From the NCBI GenBank assembly GCA_035550595.1, contig DASZOV010000141.1, positions 1 to 64,000 of the forward strand: DNA of 64,000 nucleotides, in the 5' to 3' direction. The stretch is from CALFMR01 sp035550595. GTDB lineage: Bacteria; Acidobacteriota; Vicinamibacteria; Vicinamibacterales; SCN-69-37. The notes below the pieces were generated by a model. The model was not told the DNA's origin, did not search any database, and was given only the letters and a program-made list of their open reading frames with translations. Positions 22,575-31,735 of this stretch are shown one piece after another; the first letter of the stretch is position 1, and every line of letters starts with the position of its first letter. A program made the translations under genes and the position numbers.

Positions 22575-24998
22575 TCAGTCCTGCCGTAAGGCGTCGACCG
22601 GATTGACGCGAGTTGCATTCCGCGCCGGTACGAGCGCGGCGCACACGCATGCGCTGGCGATACCGAGGATGCTCGCGGCATAGGCCAGGGGATCGAAGAA
22701 GCGGATGGTCGATCCGATCGATCCGGCGGCCGGTGTGGCCATGAGCGCGGCGCCGAGCGCAACGGCCAGGCCGCCGCCGACGAACAATCCGACGGCTACC
22801 GGCCACGCCGACTGCGACAGCACGAAGGCCGCGATGCGGCGCCTGGTCGCGCCGAGCGCCATGCGCACGCCGATCTCGCGCGTTCGCTGCTCGACGAGGT
22901 ACGAGAGCACGCTGAACAGTCCCGATACGGTGAGCACGAGCGCGAGCGCGCCGAGCACCAGTGTCAGCCAGAAGGGAATCCCCAGCAGATACGCCTCCAT
23001 GGTTGCGACGTCGCGGAGCAGGTTGATCTGGTCCGTCGCCAGGCCGGGTTCGATCGTCGTCAACCGATCCACGAGCGCACGACGAGCGAACTCGGGATCG
23101 CCGTGGACGCGGATGGTCAACGACGTCTCGGCGTTCTCGGCATCGATCGGCAGGTAGACGCCGGCGCCGGCGATCCGTGCTCCGCCGAGCCGGAAGCCCG
23201 GCACGTCACGCGCGACGCCAACGACCACCACGGCCGGCGGAAACGCCGGTCCAGCCGGCTCGGGCGGCGCGCTTCGATCCGATTGCCGCTCGAGCCGCAG
23301 CACCTGGCCGACCGCATTCGCGTGTGGCCACAACTCGTCGGCCACACGCGCAGAGACGATGGCCACGGCGCTCGATGCGCGTTCGGCCGGCAGGAAGCGT
23401 CGTCCCTTCACGACCGGGATGCCGAGGACGTCGAAGTATTCGCGCGACGCGAACTCGTACGTGACCGCATGTCGACCCGTTCCCACGTCCGCGAACGCCG
23501 CGCGTCCGCTGATGTCGTTCGGCCACGACGCGGCGACCTCGGCGACGAGCGGTTCAGTTCGAATCGCGTCGAGCAATGCCACGCGAGCATTTTCGTGCGG
23601 GATGTCCATGGTGAGGACGTCGGCCGTCCGGATCCCGGGATCGACGGCGGACGCGGCCAGCGCGCTCCGCAGGAAGATCGTCGCGCAGACGAGCAACAAC
23701 ATCGATCCGGTCACCTGCAGCGCGACCAGCGCGCCGCGCGCACGCCACGGACGTCCGCCACGCGTGATCTCGCCGCGCATGGCGCGCACCAGTTCGAGAC
23801 GCGTCGCGTGAAGAGCCGGCGCCAACGCGAAGAGGAGCGTCGACGCGACCGCGCCGCCGACGAGGAAGAGCCCGACGCGCCAGTCGGCTGGCGGCACCTC
23901 CGCGCGGACGCTGCCGATGGCAGGCGACCAGGTACCGACGAGCGCGTGAACGGCCGCGATCAGGACCAGCCGCGAGATCGCGAATCCGAGCGCGGCCGCC
24001 GCGATCGCCAGCAGCAGGTTTTCGGTGAGCCACTGCCGGATGATGCGGCCTCGGGAGGCGCCGATCGACAGCCGGATACCGATCTCGCGGCGGCGCGCGA
24101 CGCCGCGGGCGAGCAGGAGGTTGGCGACGTTCGCGCATCCGATGAGCAGGATGAGGCCGAACGCGAAAAACAGCGGGGCGAACAACGCCAGCACGTCGTT
24201 CGACAGCGGCACCGCGCCCGTCTTCGGCTCGAGCACGAGGTTGGCGGCGGATCGTTCGATTCCGCGTTCCGCACGCTGCCGCAGGTCCCACGCGACCAGT
24301 TCGCTGATCGCCTGACCGCGCGGCAACGCCGGATTCAGCCGGCCGACGACCTGCAGGCCTCCAGCGGCGCCATTCTCGTTGGGCACCGCCTTCAATTGGG
24401 CCGCGAGCGCGACGGGCGCCCAGAAGTCCGGGGCCACGGTCACGAGGCCGCGGAAACGCTCGGGCATCACGCCGACCACGTGGAACGTAGAGCCGTTCAC
24501 GAGAATCGGTCGCGCGAGCACGGTCGGATCGCTCGCGAAATACTGCACCCACGCGCGGTGGCTCAGGACGATGACCCGTTGCCCGCCGGCGTCGTCGTCC
24601 ACTGGCGTGAGCGTCCGGCCGCGCGCCGCGCTCGTGCCCAGGACCTGGAAGAAGTTGCCGGTGACGAGCGTTCCCTCGAGCCGCTTGCCCTCGATCCACG
24701 CGTCGACGTCTGGTCCGATCGCGACTGAGGCCGTGAAGATGCCCGTCTCGCGGACGAGCGCTTCGTACTCGGTCCGCGTGTACCGCGGAGGATCTGGCGT
24801 CGTCGTGCGTGGGCGCGCGACTGCCACGAGCTCGTCCGGATGGCGAACGGCGTCAGGAAGGAAGACGAGCGCGTTGAGTAGCGTGAAGACGGCGGCCACC
24901 AGACCGAGGCCGAGTCCGACGGTCGTCACGATCGTCAGGGCCACCAGCGGCGCGCGGCGGAATGAACGCCATGCGTAGAGCACGTCCTGCCTGAGCAT
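22575..24998 (-). CDS. MacB/FtsX-type ABC permease of the acidobacterial duplicated type (ADOP)
   Basis: 807 residues. QDVLYAWRSFRRAPLVALTIVTTVGLGLGLVAAVF at the N-terminus is helix 1 of a MacB_PCD module; a periplasmic domain follows to ~265, then LFFAFGLILLIGCANVANLLLARGVARRREIGIRLSIGASRGRI. The whole layout repeats: a second MacB-like domain from ~415 to 690 and FSVLSYLVEQRTREIGVRMALGATRRRI near 715. About eight helices in total. No ATP-binding subunit is nearby, normal for these orphan duplicated permeases. Unlike the copy at 40.6 kb it has no N-terminal prefix and no adjacent PadR. Confidence 0.9.
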   Translation of the reverse strand: MLRQDVLYAWRSFRRAPLVALTIVTTVGLGLGLVAAVFTLLNALVFLPDAVRHPDELVAVARPRTTTPDPPRYTRTEYEALVRETGIFTASVAIGPDVDAWIEGKRLEGTLVTGNFFQVLGTSAARGRTLTPVDDDAGGQRVIVLSHRAWVQYFASDPTVLARPILVNGSTFHVVGVMPERFRGLVTVAPDFWAPVALAAQLKAVPNENGAAGGLQVVGRLNPALPRGQAISELVAWDLRQRAERGIERSAANLVLEPKTGAVPLSNDVLALFAPLFFAFGLILLIGCANVANLLLARGVARRREIGIRLSIGASRGRIIRQWLTENLLLAIAAAALGFAISRLVLIAAVHALVGTWSPAIGSVRAEVPPADWRVGLFLVGGAVASTLLFALAPALHATRLELVRAMRGEITRGGRPWRARGALVALQVTGSMLLLVCATIFLRSALAASAVDPGIRTADVLTMDIPHENARVALLDAIRTEPLVAEVAASWPNDISGRAAFADVGTGRHAVTYEFASREYFDVLGIPVVKGRRFLPAERASSAVAIVSARVADELWPHANAVGQVLRLERQSDRSAPPEPAGPAFPPAVVVVGVARDVPGFRLGGARIAGAGVYLPIDAENAETSLTIRVHGDPEFARRALVDRLTTIEPGLATDQINLLRDVATMEAYLLGIPFWLTLVLGALALVLTVSGLFSVLSYLVEQRTREIGVRMALGATRRRIAAFVLSQSAWPVAVGLFVGGGLAVALGAALMATPAAGSIGSTIRFFDPLAYAASILGIASACVCAALVPARNATRVNPVDALRQD

Positions 24999-25134
24999 GC
25001 TGACTCCTGATGGGTGTCAGCAGAGCAGACGAACGCCGCGGCAGAAAGTTCACGCGACGCCCGGATTGGCGGAGCCGCCGGGCGTCGCGGTTCGTCTCGA
25101 CTCGTCCCGTGCGGTGCCGCCACCGCAACGGCGA

Positions 25135-26658
25135 CTACTTCAGTCCCGGCGACTTGAAGTAGTGGCCGGCGAATTCGATGAACGTCGACCAGTTCGGTGC
25201 GTCGGTGTGACCCTGATCGTGCTGGCGGAAGGCGATGTCGCCATCGATCAACGGCGTGAGCGGCGGCGGCATCCTCGCCTTCACCGCCATCGGATCCGGC
25301 ACGTCGTCGAACACGAGGCCGAGGGCCGTGTTGCTGAGCGGCTTCTTGCCGAGCAGCTTCCAGACCGGGCTCGCGCCGGCGGTGGCCATGAACGTGCCCG
25401 GCGTGTCCTGCCACGACTCGTTGCTCCAACGGGAGCCCGGGCGGGCGCCGTTGAACTCGACGTACTCGCCCCCGCTGACGAAGATCGGACGCGGCGCGAC
25501 GAGCGCGATGAACTGGTGCTGGTCGACGGGGAGGTCGTCCACCGTGAGCGGACCGGCGTACTTGAGGAAGTTGCCGGCCATCCAGTGATACTCGGCCGAG
25601 CCGGCCAGGCTCTCGACCTGCTCGCCGACCAGGTGACGCCAGAGCTTGGCGCCGCCTTCGCCCGATGAACTGACATATCCCGTGAGCACGCGCGGCTCGT
25701 AGACCAGCGTCGCGAGCGTCGCCTTGCCGTAGCGCGAGTGGCCTTCGAAGGCGACCTGCTTGGCGTCGACTCGCGAGTCCGTCTCGAAGAAATCCATCAG
25801 CCGACTCGCGCCCCACGCCCACGCGCGAAGCGCGCCCCAGTCGTCGGGCTTGCGCGGCTGGCCCTTGTTGATGAGGCCGATGATGCCTTGCCGGAGCTGG
25901 TCGTTGTTCCCGCTGTCGGCCTGGATGCTGCTCGGAACGAGATTGCCGTAGCCCCAGCCGAGCGAGATCACCGCGTCGTGCCACGTCGTCGTGCCGTTCG
26001 GGAACGGCGGATTCTGCGGGGCGGGGGCGGCGGCGCGCCCCGCACCGCGTGCCGGTACGCCGGCCCGAGCGCCGGGACCAGGCACCGCACCACCGCGTCC
26101 GCGGCCGAAGCCGCCGCCACCCCACTGGATGATCACCGGCACCTTGCCGGCCGCGTTGGCCGGCGTCGTGACCGATGCCGCGATATCGACGGTGACGGCG
26201 GGGTAGTACGTGGGATCGACGTGGCCCACGAGCGTCCGCGTGATCGTCGGAATGTTGCCGCTCATGCCCGGCGTCGTGGCGGTGACCTCCCACGTCACCT
26301 TGATGGTTTTCGCTGCCTCGGGCTCGCGCCCGTAGAGCTCACGATCGAAGATCTCGAACAACTCCTGGCGATGCTGCTCCCACATGGCCGCCGTCGTGAT
26401 CCTGCGGCCGTCGTTCATGACGAGCAGCGGCGGCACGGGCGACTTCGCCGTGGCCTTGCTTTCGTCGTAGTTGGCATAGTTGGCCGGCGCGGTGCCATCC
26501 GCGTTCAGGCGGCCGGCCGGGCCCGGCCGGAGCGACGTGATGTGCAGCTCGGCCAGCATCGCCTGGTAATCGGCGGTGGCGTCGCCGGCCTGGGCGAGGA
26601 CGCCAACGGTGGGCAGCGCGAGTAACACGACGAGCGCGGACAAGGTTCGGACGGTCAT
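25135..26658 (-). CDS. Secreted glucuronoyl esterase (CE15-like)
   Basis: 507 residues with a signal peptide cut near AQAGDA (23-28). The nucleophile motif of CE15 is seen as EGHSRYGKATL with Ser308; SSSGEGGAKLWR supplies Glu334 and RQHDQGHTDAPNW the catalytic His. CE15 enzymes cleave esters between lignin alcohols and 4-O-methyl-glucuronic acid of xylan. A Gly/Arg/Ala/Pro-rich insert occupies about 182-215. Preceding genes on the same strand (NIF3-like pair, cupins) may be expressed in the same orientation but are separated by 81 bases. Confidence 0.87.
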   Translation of the reverse strand: MTVRTLSALVVLLALPTVGVLAQAGDATADYQAMLAELHITSLRPGPAGRLNADGTAPANYANYDESKATAKSPVPPLLVMNDGRRITTAAMWEQHRQELFEIFDRELYGREPEAAKTIKVTWEVTATTPGMSGNIPTITRTLVGHVDPTYYPAVTVDIAASVTTPANAAGKVPVIIQWGGGGFGRGRGGAVPGPGARAGVPARGAGRAAAPAPQNPPFPNGTTTWHDAVISLGWGYGNLVPSSIQADSGNNDQLRQGIIGLINKGQPRKPDDWGALRAWAWGASRLMDFFETDSRVDAKQVAFEGHSRYGKATLATLVYEPRVLTGYVSSSGEGGAKLWRHLVGEQVESLAGSAEYHWMAGNFLKYAGPLTVDDLPVDQHQFIALVAPRPIFVSGGEYVEFNGARPGSRWSNESWQDTPGTFMATAGASPVWKLLGKKPLSNTALGLVFDDVPDPMAVKARMPPPLTPLIDGDIAFRQHDQGHTDAPNWSTFIEFAGHYFKSPGLK

Positions 26659-26739
26659 GTGAAATCACCGCGGCGCGACAACGCTCGCGCGAAAGAAACG
26701 CATCAGCTTGCTCGGGACGGGCGCATTCTAACGCGGCCG

Positions 26740-27549
26740 CTACTTCGGAGCCCAGTACACGATCCCCGACCGGACGTGGTGGACGGGCAGCTCCGGCACG
26801 ATCGGCCGCAGCCACGCGGCCATTTCCTCCATGCCCGACTCTTCCGACATGTGATGACCGAGCATGATCCAGCCCTTCGGCACGCCGAGCGTCGCGGCGT
26901 CCATGACGTATTCCGGGCTGTCGAACGTGCCTTCGATCTCCCGCTGTTCGCCGCCGATGACCACGTCGATGTCGGCCGGCTCGACCGACGGCGTCGCCAT
27001 GCCCGCCCCGATCGCGATGCGGCTGACCTTCGCCGCCGGATCCCCGACGACGCGAATGGACGGATCGCCACGCGTCGCCTTCACCCGCGCGGCCAGCTCG
27101 CCGAGCGTCGTCTCGGGGATGACGAACCGGTGCGAGCCGGGTGCCGTCTCGGTTGTCGGATCGAGCCCGATCTCGCGCGCGACGCCCGAGAACGTGAAGT
27201 CCGGACGCTGGCGGTGCATGTGATCGTGGATCCGGAAAATCACCATGCCGTGCTCGGTCAGGAAGTCCACCTTCATTTTGTAGACCGGATCCGCGTCAAC
27301 GATCGTCGTGTCGTCGGGATCGTTCCAGTAGGTGTCTTCGTGCGTCACGATCATGTTGAGGCCGAGCTGACTGGCCTTCGTGATCGCCTCGAACGTCCCC
27401 ATGAACGTCGTCGCAATGCCGTGGACGACGGTGTCGGGGCCGCCGAACTTGAACCGGTCGCGCGTGGACAGATCGCTCCACGGCACGCCCTCGACGGCCA
27501 TGACGGCCTTGATGCGATTGACGATGTCTCCGGCCGTGAGCGCGGGCAT
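26740..27549 (-). CDS. NIF3-like (DUF34) metal-binding protein, cytoplasmic paralogue
   Basis: 269 residues from the ATG overlapping the stop of its upstream paralogue by one base. NIF3-type features: TAGDIVNRIKAVM at the start, LNMIVTHEDTYWND, VIFRIHDHMHRQRPD and GWIMLGHHMSEESGMEEMAAWL; the His, Asp and Glu residues in these three blocks fit the dinuclear metal site. NIF3 relatives are widely conserved with poorly defined hydrolase activity. It forms a tandem pair with the gene at 27549-28667, which has lost these residues. Confidence 0.82.
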   Translation of the reverse strand: MPALTAGDIVNRIKAVMAVEGVPWSDLSTRDRFKFGGPDTVVHGIATTFMGTFEAITKASQLGLNMIVTHEDTYWNDPDDTTIVDADPVYKMKVDFLTEHGMVIFRIHDHMHRQRPDFTFSGVAREIGLDPTTETAPGSHRFVIPETTLGELAARVKATRGDPSIRVVGDPAAKVSRIAIGAGMATPSVEPADIDVVIGGEQREIEGTFDSPEYVMDAATLGVPKGWIMLGHHMSEESGMEEMAAWLRPIVPELPVHHVRSGIVYWAPK

Positions 27550-28667
27550 CAGAGTGGCCTCCAATAAGGATCGCCGGCGGGGATGAACCGGACCGGCACC
27601 TCGGGCACGAGCGCGCGCAGCCATTCGGTGCAGACCTGCATGCCCTGGGCTTCGTCGACGACGCGGCCGATCGAGATGAAGCCTTTCTCGAGGCCCGCGA
27701 ACACGACGTCCTGGACGTAGGTGGGCGTTTCCCACTCCACGACTTCGCCGGCGACGATCACGTCGACCGTGGGCATCATCGCCACGGCCGCCGCGATGGC
27801 CGTCAACCCGGGCAACAACCCGATCCGCCGGACCGTCGTCTCCGGCTTGCCGATGGCGCGCATGCCGCCGCGTATGCCGAGCGACGTTTTCAAGTGGCTG
27901 GCCAGCGCGTCGAGCCTCGTCGGCGGCACGTCGTAGCGCAACGCGTCGCCGCCCACCGCGTACCGGGTCCAGCCGGCGGCAGCGGCGAGGCCTACGGCGC
28001 GCGGATCCGGCTTGCGCGCGTTCCAGTGCTCACTCAGGCGGAAGATGGCGAGCGCGTGCGCGTCGATGAACGCGTTCTTGCCGGCGTAGACGCGATCGGG
28101 AGCCGGTGTCGCCGCGGGCGCCGCTCCGAACGATCCGCGGCTCGGCGGCGGCACGACGGAGGCGGGTAACGGCGGCACCGGAGGCATCGCCGCCGAGGCG
28201 CCGGTCCCGGGCCCGCTGGCGTGGGCGATCTGTTCGCCCCGGGCGGCAAGCTCGGCGCGCCCCGCGCCCGGGCCTCCACCACGTCTTGCCCCGCGGGCGC
28301 CGCCCGCACCGAACGCACCACGGACCGGCAGCGACCGCGCATCCGCACGTGAATAGAACGTCGGCGCGGCCGTGATGACGAAGTTCGCGCCGGCGGCCGC
28401 GGCTCGTTGAAGCACGTCGAGCGTGGCCATCGACGTCGTCACGATCCCCGTCACGGCCGTGGACGGGCCGCCGGTCTTGAACGTGTCGACGGCCGTGCCA
28501 GCGTTCCAGGAAACGCCGATGTGTTGCTTGATGCGCTCGACGACGTCGCCGGCGGTGAGGGCGGCTGCCCGCGGGCCGCGTCGGCGCGCAAACGGCGACG
28601 CGACACGGCTGACGACCGTGCTGGCGACGGCCAGCGAGACGAACTCCCGTCGCGAAAGAGGCGGCAT
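27549..28667 (-). CDS. Tat-exported NIF3-like paralogue lacking metal ligands
   Basis: 372 residues. The N-terminus MPPLSRREFVSLAVASTVVS is a twin-arginine signal, unusual for NIF3. The rest aligns with the next gene: TAGDVVERIKQHIG, FKTGGPSTAVTGIVTTSMATLDVLQRAAAAGANFVIT, GGMRAIGKPETTVRRIGLLPG and EVVEWETPTYVQDVVFAGLEKGFISIG. At the metal-site positions it has ITAAPTFYS, IFRLSEHWN and IGRVVDEAQG instead of the His/Asp-rich motifs, so metal binding is probably lost. A Gly/Ala/Pro-rich insert spans about 115-195. Likely tandem duplication followed by export and repurposing. Confidence 0.8.
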   Translation of the reverse strand: MPPLSRREFVSLAVASTVVSRVASPFARRRGPRAAALTAGDVVERIKQHIGVSWNAGTAVDTFKTGGPSTAVTGIVTTSMATLDVLQRAAAAGANFVITAAPTFYSRADARSLPVRGAFGAGGARGARRGGGPGAGRAELAARGEQIAHASGPGTGASAAMPPVPPLPASVVPPPSRGSFGAAPAATPAPDRVYAGKNAFIDAHALAIFRLSEHWNARKPDPRAVGLAAAAGWTRYAVGGDALRYDVPPTRLDALASHLKTSLGIRGGMRAIGKPETTVRRIGLLPGLTAIAAAVAMMPTVDVIVAGEVVEWETPTYVQDVVFAGLEKGFISIGRVVDEAQGMQVCTEWLRALVPEVPVRFIPAGDPYWRPL

Positions 28668-28680
28668 GTCTCCCTTCCTG

Positions 28681-29160
28681 CTACTCCGGCGTCTGCCGGC
28701 TGACGGAGAAGACGATGTACGTCGCGTCGGTCGCGCCGACGTTGTTCAAGCCGTGCATGACGTTCGACGCGCTGAAGACGATGTCGCCTGGGCCGACCGG
28801 GACGATGGTGCCGTTGTCGTCGTACTCCAGCGTGCCGGACTGGATGAACAGCCACTCGCTGTTCGGATGGTGATGCGGTGCGTGCGGCATCTTGCCGGCG
28901 GGCAGCATCGTCTCGTGAATCTCGATGAACTCGCCGGTTGGGAGCGTACCCGACATCACCCGCCGCTGGGTGCCTCCGTTGTCGAGCTGGATGACGGGCA
29001 GGTCCTTGAAGTGGAGGACCCGCGAGACGGACAACTGCGCCGTGGTCAACTGGCCCTGCACGGGCGACCGCGCCATCGCATCATCGGTCGTGACGGCCAC
29101 CGCGGCCAGTGCCGAAAACAGCGTCAACAGCGAACGACGATCCATTGTGGTCATAGCCAT
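28681..29160 (-). CDS. Exported cupin protein (1)
   Basis: 159 residues. MDRRSLLTLFSALAAVAVTTDDAMA is a signal with a twin-Arg-like pair. Cupin motif 1, ETMLPAGKMPHAPHHHPNSEWLFIQSGTLEY, carries a His cluster and Glu ligand; motif 2 is GPGDIVFSASNVMHGLNNVG. It lies 14 bases upstream of the exported NIF3 paralogue on the same strand, so they probably share a transcript, and it has a paralogue at 29268-29717. Function of the pair is unknown; extracytoplasmic binding of a small ligand is the likeliest reading. Confidence 0.85.
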   Translation of the reverse strand: MAMTTMDRRSLLTLFSALAAVAVTTDDAMARSPVQGQLTTAQLSVSRVLHFKDLPVIQLDNGGTQRRVMSGTLPTGEFIEIHETMLPAGKMPHAPHHHPNSEWLFIQSGTLEYDDNGTIVPVGPGDIVFSASNVMHGLNNVGATDATYIVFSVSRQTPE

Positions 29161-29163
29161 CCC

Positions 29164-29263
29164 ATCAAGTTAGAAGTGCGAAGCCAGAAGCAGAAGTGAA
29201 ATGACGCGCCGAAGGCGCCCCGTTCGTTCGAAGTTCTCAGTTCGAAGTTCAAAAGTTTGCCGT
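29164..29263. repeat. GAAGTTC/GAAGCCA short repeat array (family R3)
   Basis: Two patches, AGAAGTGCGAAGCCAGAAGC and GTTCGAAGTTCTCAGTTCG, flank a central GCGCCGAAGGCGCC palindrome. The same order (GAAGTTC patch, GGCGCC..GGCGC palindrome, GAAGCCAGAAG patch) recurs at 55.25-55.36 kb, and a partial copy at 61.6 kb. Non-coding. Confidence 0.72.
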
Positions 29264-29267
29264 GCCC

Positions 29268-29717
29268 TCATCTCACATCCCCGCCGATGGCGATGACGAT
29301 GTATTTCACCGGTCCCGAGCCGACGTTCTTCGCCTGGTGCATCGTGCCGTACGCGACGTAAATCACGCTGCCCGGGCCGGCCTGTTCGGTCTTGCCGTCG
29401 TGCGTGACGGCCAGCGTGCCTTCGGTGACGAGAATGAATTCCGAATGGCTGATCGCGTGCGCCGGGTTGGGTTGCGCGCCGGCCGGCTGCATCGACTCGT
29501 GGATGTGAATCGTCTCGCCCGTCGCGAGGCGGCCCGATGACAGGACGACGCGTCCCTCGCCGCCATTCGCGCTGTGCGTAACGGGCAGCGACGCGTAGTC
29601 GAAGACTTTCGTCGCCGACAGGTTATCGCTTGGTGTGCCGGGCATCGGCAGGTTCTGCGCCGGCGCAGCCAGGGCCAGCGTGATGGAGAGCAGGAGCCAG
29701 GTCCCGCACAGCGGCAT
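29268..29717 (-). CDS. Exported cupin protein (2)
   Basis: 149 residues with signal peptide LCGTWLLLSITLALAAPAQ. Cupin motif 1 is ESMQPAGAQPNPAHAISHSEFILVTEGTLAV and motif 2 GPGSVIYVAYGTMHQAKNVG. VFDYASLPVTHSANGGEGRVVLSSGRLATGETIHIHE parallels VLHFKDLPVIQLDNGGTQRRVMSGTLPTGEFIEIHE of the neighbouring cupin, so the two are paralogues. A repeat array separates them, and this copy has fewer His in motif 1, perhaps a different metal or ligand. Confidence 0.85.
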   Translation of the reverse strand: MPLCGTWLLLSITLALAAPAQNLPMPGTPSDNLSATKVFDYASLPVTHSANGGEGRVVLSSGRLATGETIHIHESMQPAGAQPNPAHAISHSEFILVTEGTLAVTHDGKTEQAGPGSVIYVAYGTMHQAKNVGSGPVKYIVIAIGGDVR

Positions 29718-29747
29718 CGTATCCTCCGGTGAGAATGACGCAGTGGA

Positions 29748-31565
29748 TCATGTTTTCGATCTCGAGGCAAGCGGTTTCCAATCGCCGCTCGACCTCCACG
29801 GCTGGAAGGCGTTCGTGACGCCCTCGAGCGCCGGTTGAAGCGCGGGATAGTGGCGACGAAGGACGGTCAGCATCGAGTTGTCGCGCACGTGCCGGAGTCC
29901 GATCTCGGTGTAGATCTCCGGCCGATAGTCGTCGGTGAAGAAGCGATCGCTCTTCAACCGCCGCGACGCCATCAGCACGAACACGCGGAACGCCGTCTCG
30001 CTGAAACCGAATCCCGGTGGCAGCGGCTCGGCGAAGAGTCCCGTCATCAGATCGACGCCTTCGAGGTCGTTGCCGTAGACGCTTCGGATTTCCTCACGCC
30101 ACGTCGCGTTGTCGGTCAATTCCTCGAACGACGCGACGGGCGGCTTGCGCAAGATGCGACGGAACGCGTTGTAGCGCGGCACGCCGCGTTCCCGGTCGCG
30201 ATAGACGTCGACGGCCGCCAGATCGAAGTGCTCGCCGTTGTCGCGCGTGAGATCCTGCAGATGCCGCGGATAGTTGTGCAGCGTGATCGCGCCTGGATGC
30301 GCGCGGCCGAACGAATAGAAGAGATCGGTCATCGCGATGCGCGACGTCATCGCCGCGGCGTGCCGACCCGAGACGTCGGGAAGCTCGAGCGCGTCGATCT
30401 CGCGGTCGTCGTCGAGCCGCCGGAAGACGAACGTGTCCGGGATCAGCGGGTGCAGCCGATAGACGGACACGAACTCCTCGGTCAGCGAATAGGGCACGCC
30501 GTCATGGTCGTGCGGCGATCCGACGATGCCGCCGAGCACTTCGCTGTCGTTCAACACGGGCAGAAGATCCTGAAGCGCGTCGCCCGCCAGGCCATCCCAG
30601 TTACCGTGCATCGCGACGCCGATGGTCGGGTGCGGGAGGATTGCCGGCGTCCATTCGACGGTGTGAATCTTCGCCATGAGCGCCGCATTGACGAGCGCTG
30701 CCGTCCCATACAACCGCTCGTCGTCCCACGACGGATACGCCGCGGCCAGTTCGTCGCAGATGGCGTTGTGCTCGCGCGTGAAGATCGTGTGCAGCATCGC
30801 GAGGCCGATCCACCAGTTGTCCGTGAACCCGCTCCGATGCAGGCCTGTCATTGGATCGACCGGCAGCAGATCGTTCTCGTCGAGCCGCAGCTTGCCGCCG
30901 AGGCCCGTGCGCAGCGACGCGGCGACCGCCGGATCGCAGCCGTAGATCTGCGAGGCGTCCCACCAATGGCCGTTGGGATTGGCGTATGCGGGTGGACGAG
31001 TCGATCCAGCCGGCGCCGGATCCAGCACGGTTCGCGGCACGCGCATGCGCGCGTCCGGCCAATCGTCGCCGGGCGCGAGCGGCAGGTCGACGCCGTCTTC
31101 GGCCGAAGATCGCCGATGCGCGAACCAGTCGTGCACCATGCATTGGATCCACGCGGCGGCAAGCAAGTTCAACGACGTCGCCGGAAGGAACTCGTCACGC
31201 GTCATCAATGCGCGGCTGACGACGCGCGGGCTCGGCGTGAAAAGGGCAGCGCTGTCGGGGAACGTGTGATCGAGTGGGACGTTGCGTCCGAAACGCCTGC
31301 CCACGGCGCCCATATCTGGGCAGGACAGATCGTTGTTGCGGCCGTCGATTGCGCGCGCGCCGCGGATCGACCACGGCACATCGGCCGGCACGGCACCCGA
31401 TATGAGCGGCGGTTCCTCCGTGTCGTACAGGTTCAACCGCCGCAGCTCGTCCCGCATGCGGACGAGCTGGAGGAGCGCAAGCGGCGTCGGCAGGTCGAAC
31501 CACGGAATCGACATGACGTCCCCGTGACCCGTGCGAGAGCGGCGCAAGCCGTCTCGCTGAGACAT
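29748..31565 (-). CDS. Animal-type haem peroxidase, fatty-acid alpha-dioxygenase-like
   Basis: 605 residues from ATG 31565; a start at ATG 31514 (MSIPWFDLPTPLALLQ) is equally plausible, as the conserved region begins there. WIQCMVHDWFAHR holds the distal His region and LHTIFTREHNAICDELAAAYPSW the proximal His of the peroxidase-cyclooxygenase superfamily. NGHWWDASQIYG and FYSFGRAHPGAITLHNYPRHL, including a Tyr where alpha-DOX has its catalytic radical Tyr, favour alpha-dioxygenase, which 2-hydroperoxylates fatty acids. No signal peptide. Rare in bacteria outside a few phyla. Single gene facing away from the protease at 31.7 kb. Confidence 0.8.
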   Translation of the reverse strand: MSQRDGLRRSRTGHGDVMSIPWFDLPTPLALLQLVRMRDELRRLNLYDTEEPPLISGAVPADVPWSIRGARAIDGRNNDLSCPDMGAVGRRFGRNVPLDHTFPDSAALFTPSPRVVSRALMTRDEFLPATSLNLLAAAWIQCMVHDWFAHRRSSAEDGVDLPLAPGDDWPDARMRVPRTVLDPAPAGSTRPPAYANPNGHWWDASQIYGCDPAVAASLRTGLGGKLRLDENDLLPVDPMTGLHRSGFTDNWWIGLAMLHTIFTREHNAICDELAAAYPSWDDERLYGTAALVNAALMAKIHTVEWTPAILPHPTIGVAMHGNWDGLAGDALQDLLPVLNDSEVLGGIVGSPHDHDGVPYSLTEEFVSVYRLHPLIPDTFVFRRLDDDREIDALELPDVSGRHAAAMTSRIAMTDLFYSFGRAHPGAITLHNYPRHLQDLTRDNGEHFDLAAVDVYRDRERGVPRYNAFRRILRKPPVASFEELTDNATWREEIRSVYGNDLEGVDLMTGLFAEPLPPGFGFSETAFRVFVLMASRRLKSDRFFTDDYRPEIYTEIGLRHVRDNSMLTVLRRHYPALQPALEGVTNAFQPWRSSGDWKPLASRSKT

Positions 31566-31607
31566 GAACCGGACGCGGCACTCTAGCACGATGCGGGCTG
31601 ACTGTCC

Positions 31608-31634
31608 GGGCGGCCACGGGGGGCCGCCCCTACA
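31608..31634. repeat. REP-like GC palindrome (family R5)
   Basis: Read on the minus strand: TGTAGGGGCGGCC, a six-base loop, then GGCCGCCC. Eight-base perfect arms GGGCGGCC/GGCCGCCC. The same layout, TGTAGGGGCGGGC-loop-GCCCGCCC, occurs at 59956-59982 with different but matching arms. Located in the divergent region before the propeller protease; no promoter is obvious there. Confidence 0.7.
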
Positions 31635-31735
31635 GATGGATAACCGCGCGCCCCTGCCGGCCCGTCACGGCCGTTCGTGCCTTCGAGTAAGATGTCGCCG
31701 GCACGCGCCCTCCCCACGCGCTCGCCGGGGGCTAC

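Noticed and set aside
23103..24728. 541-residue open frame on the plus strand opposite the ADOP permease
   Set aside because: Composition is mostly Arg, Asp, Glu and Gly without hydrophobic or catalytic blocks; the minus-strand permease has all expected helices.
29835..31586. 583-residue open frame on the plus strand opposite the haem peroxidase
   Set aside because: Arg/Asp/His/Val-rich translation with no motif; it mirrors the peroxidase, whose conserved residues are unmistakable. High GC makes such long antisense frames common here.
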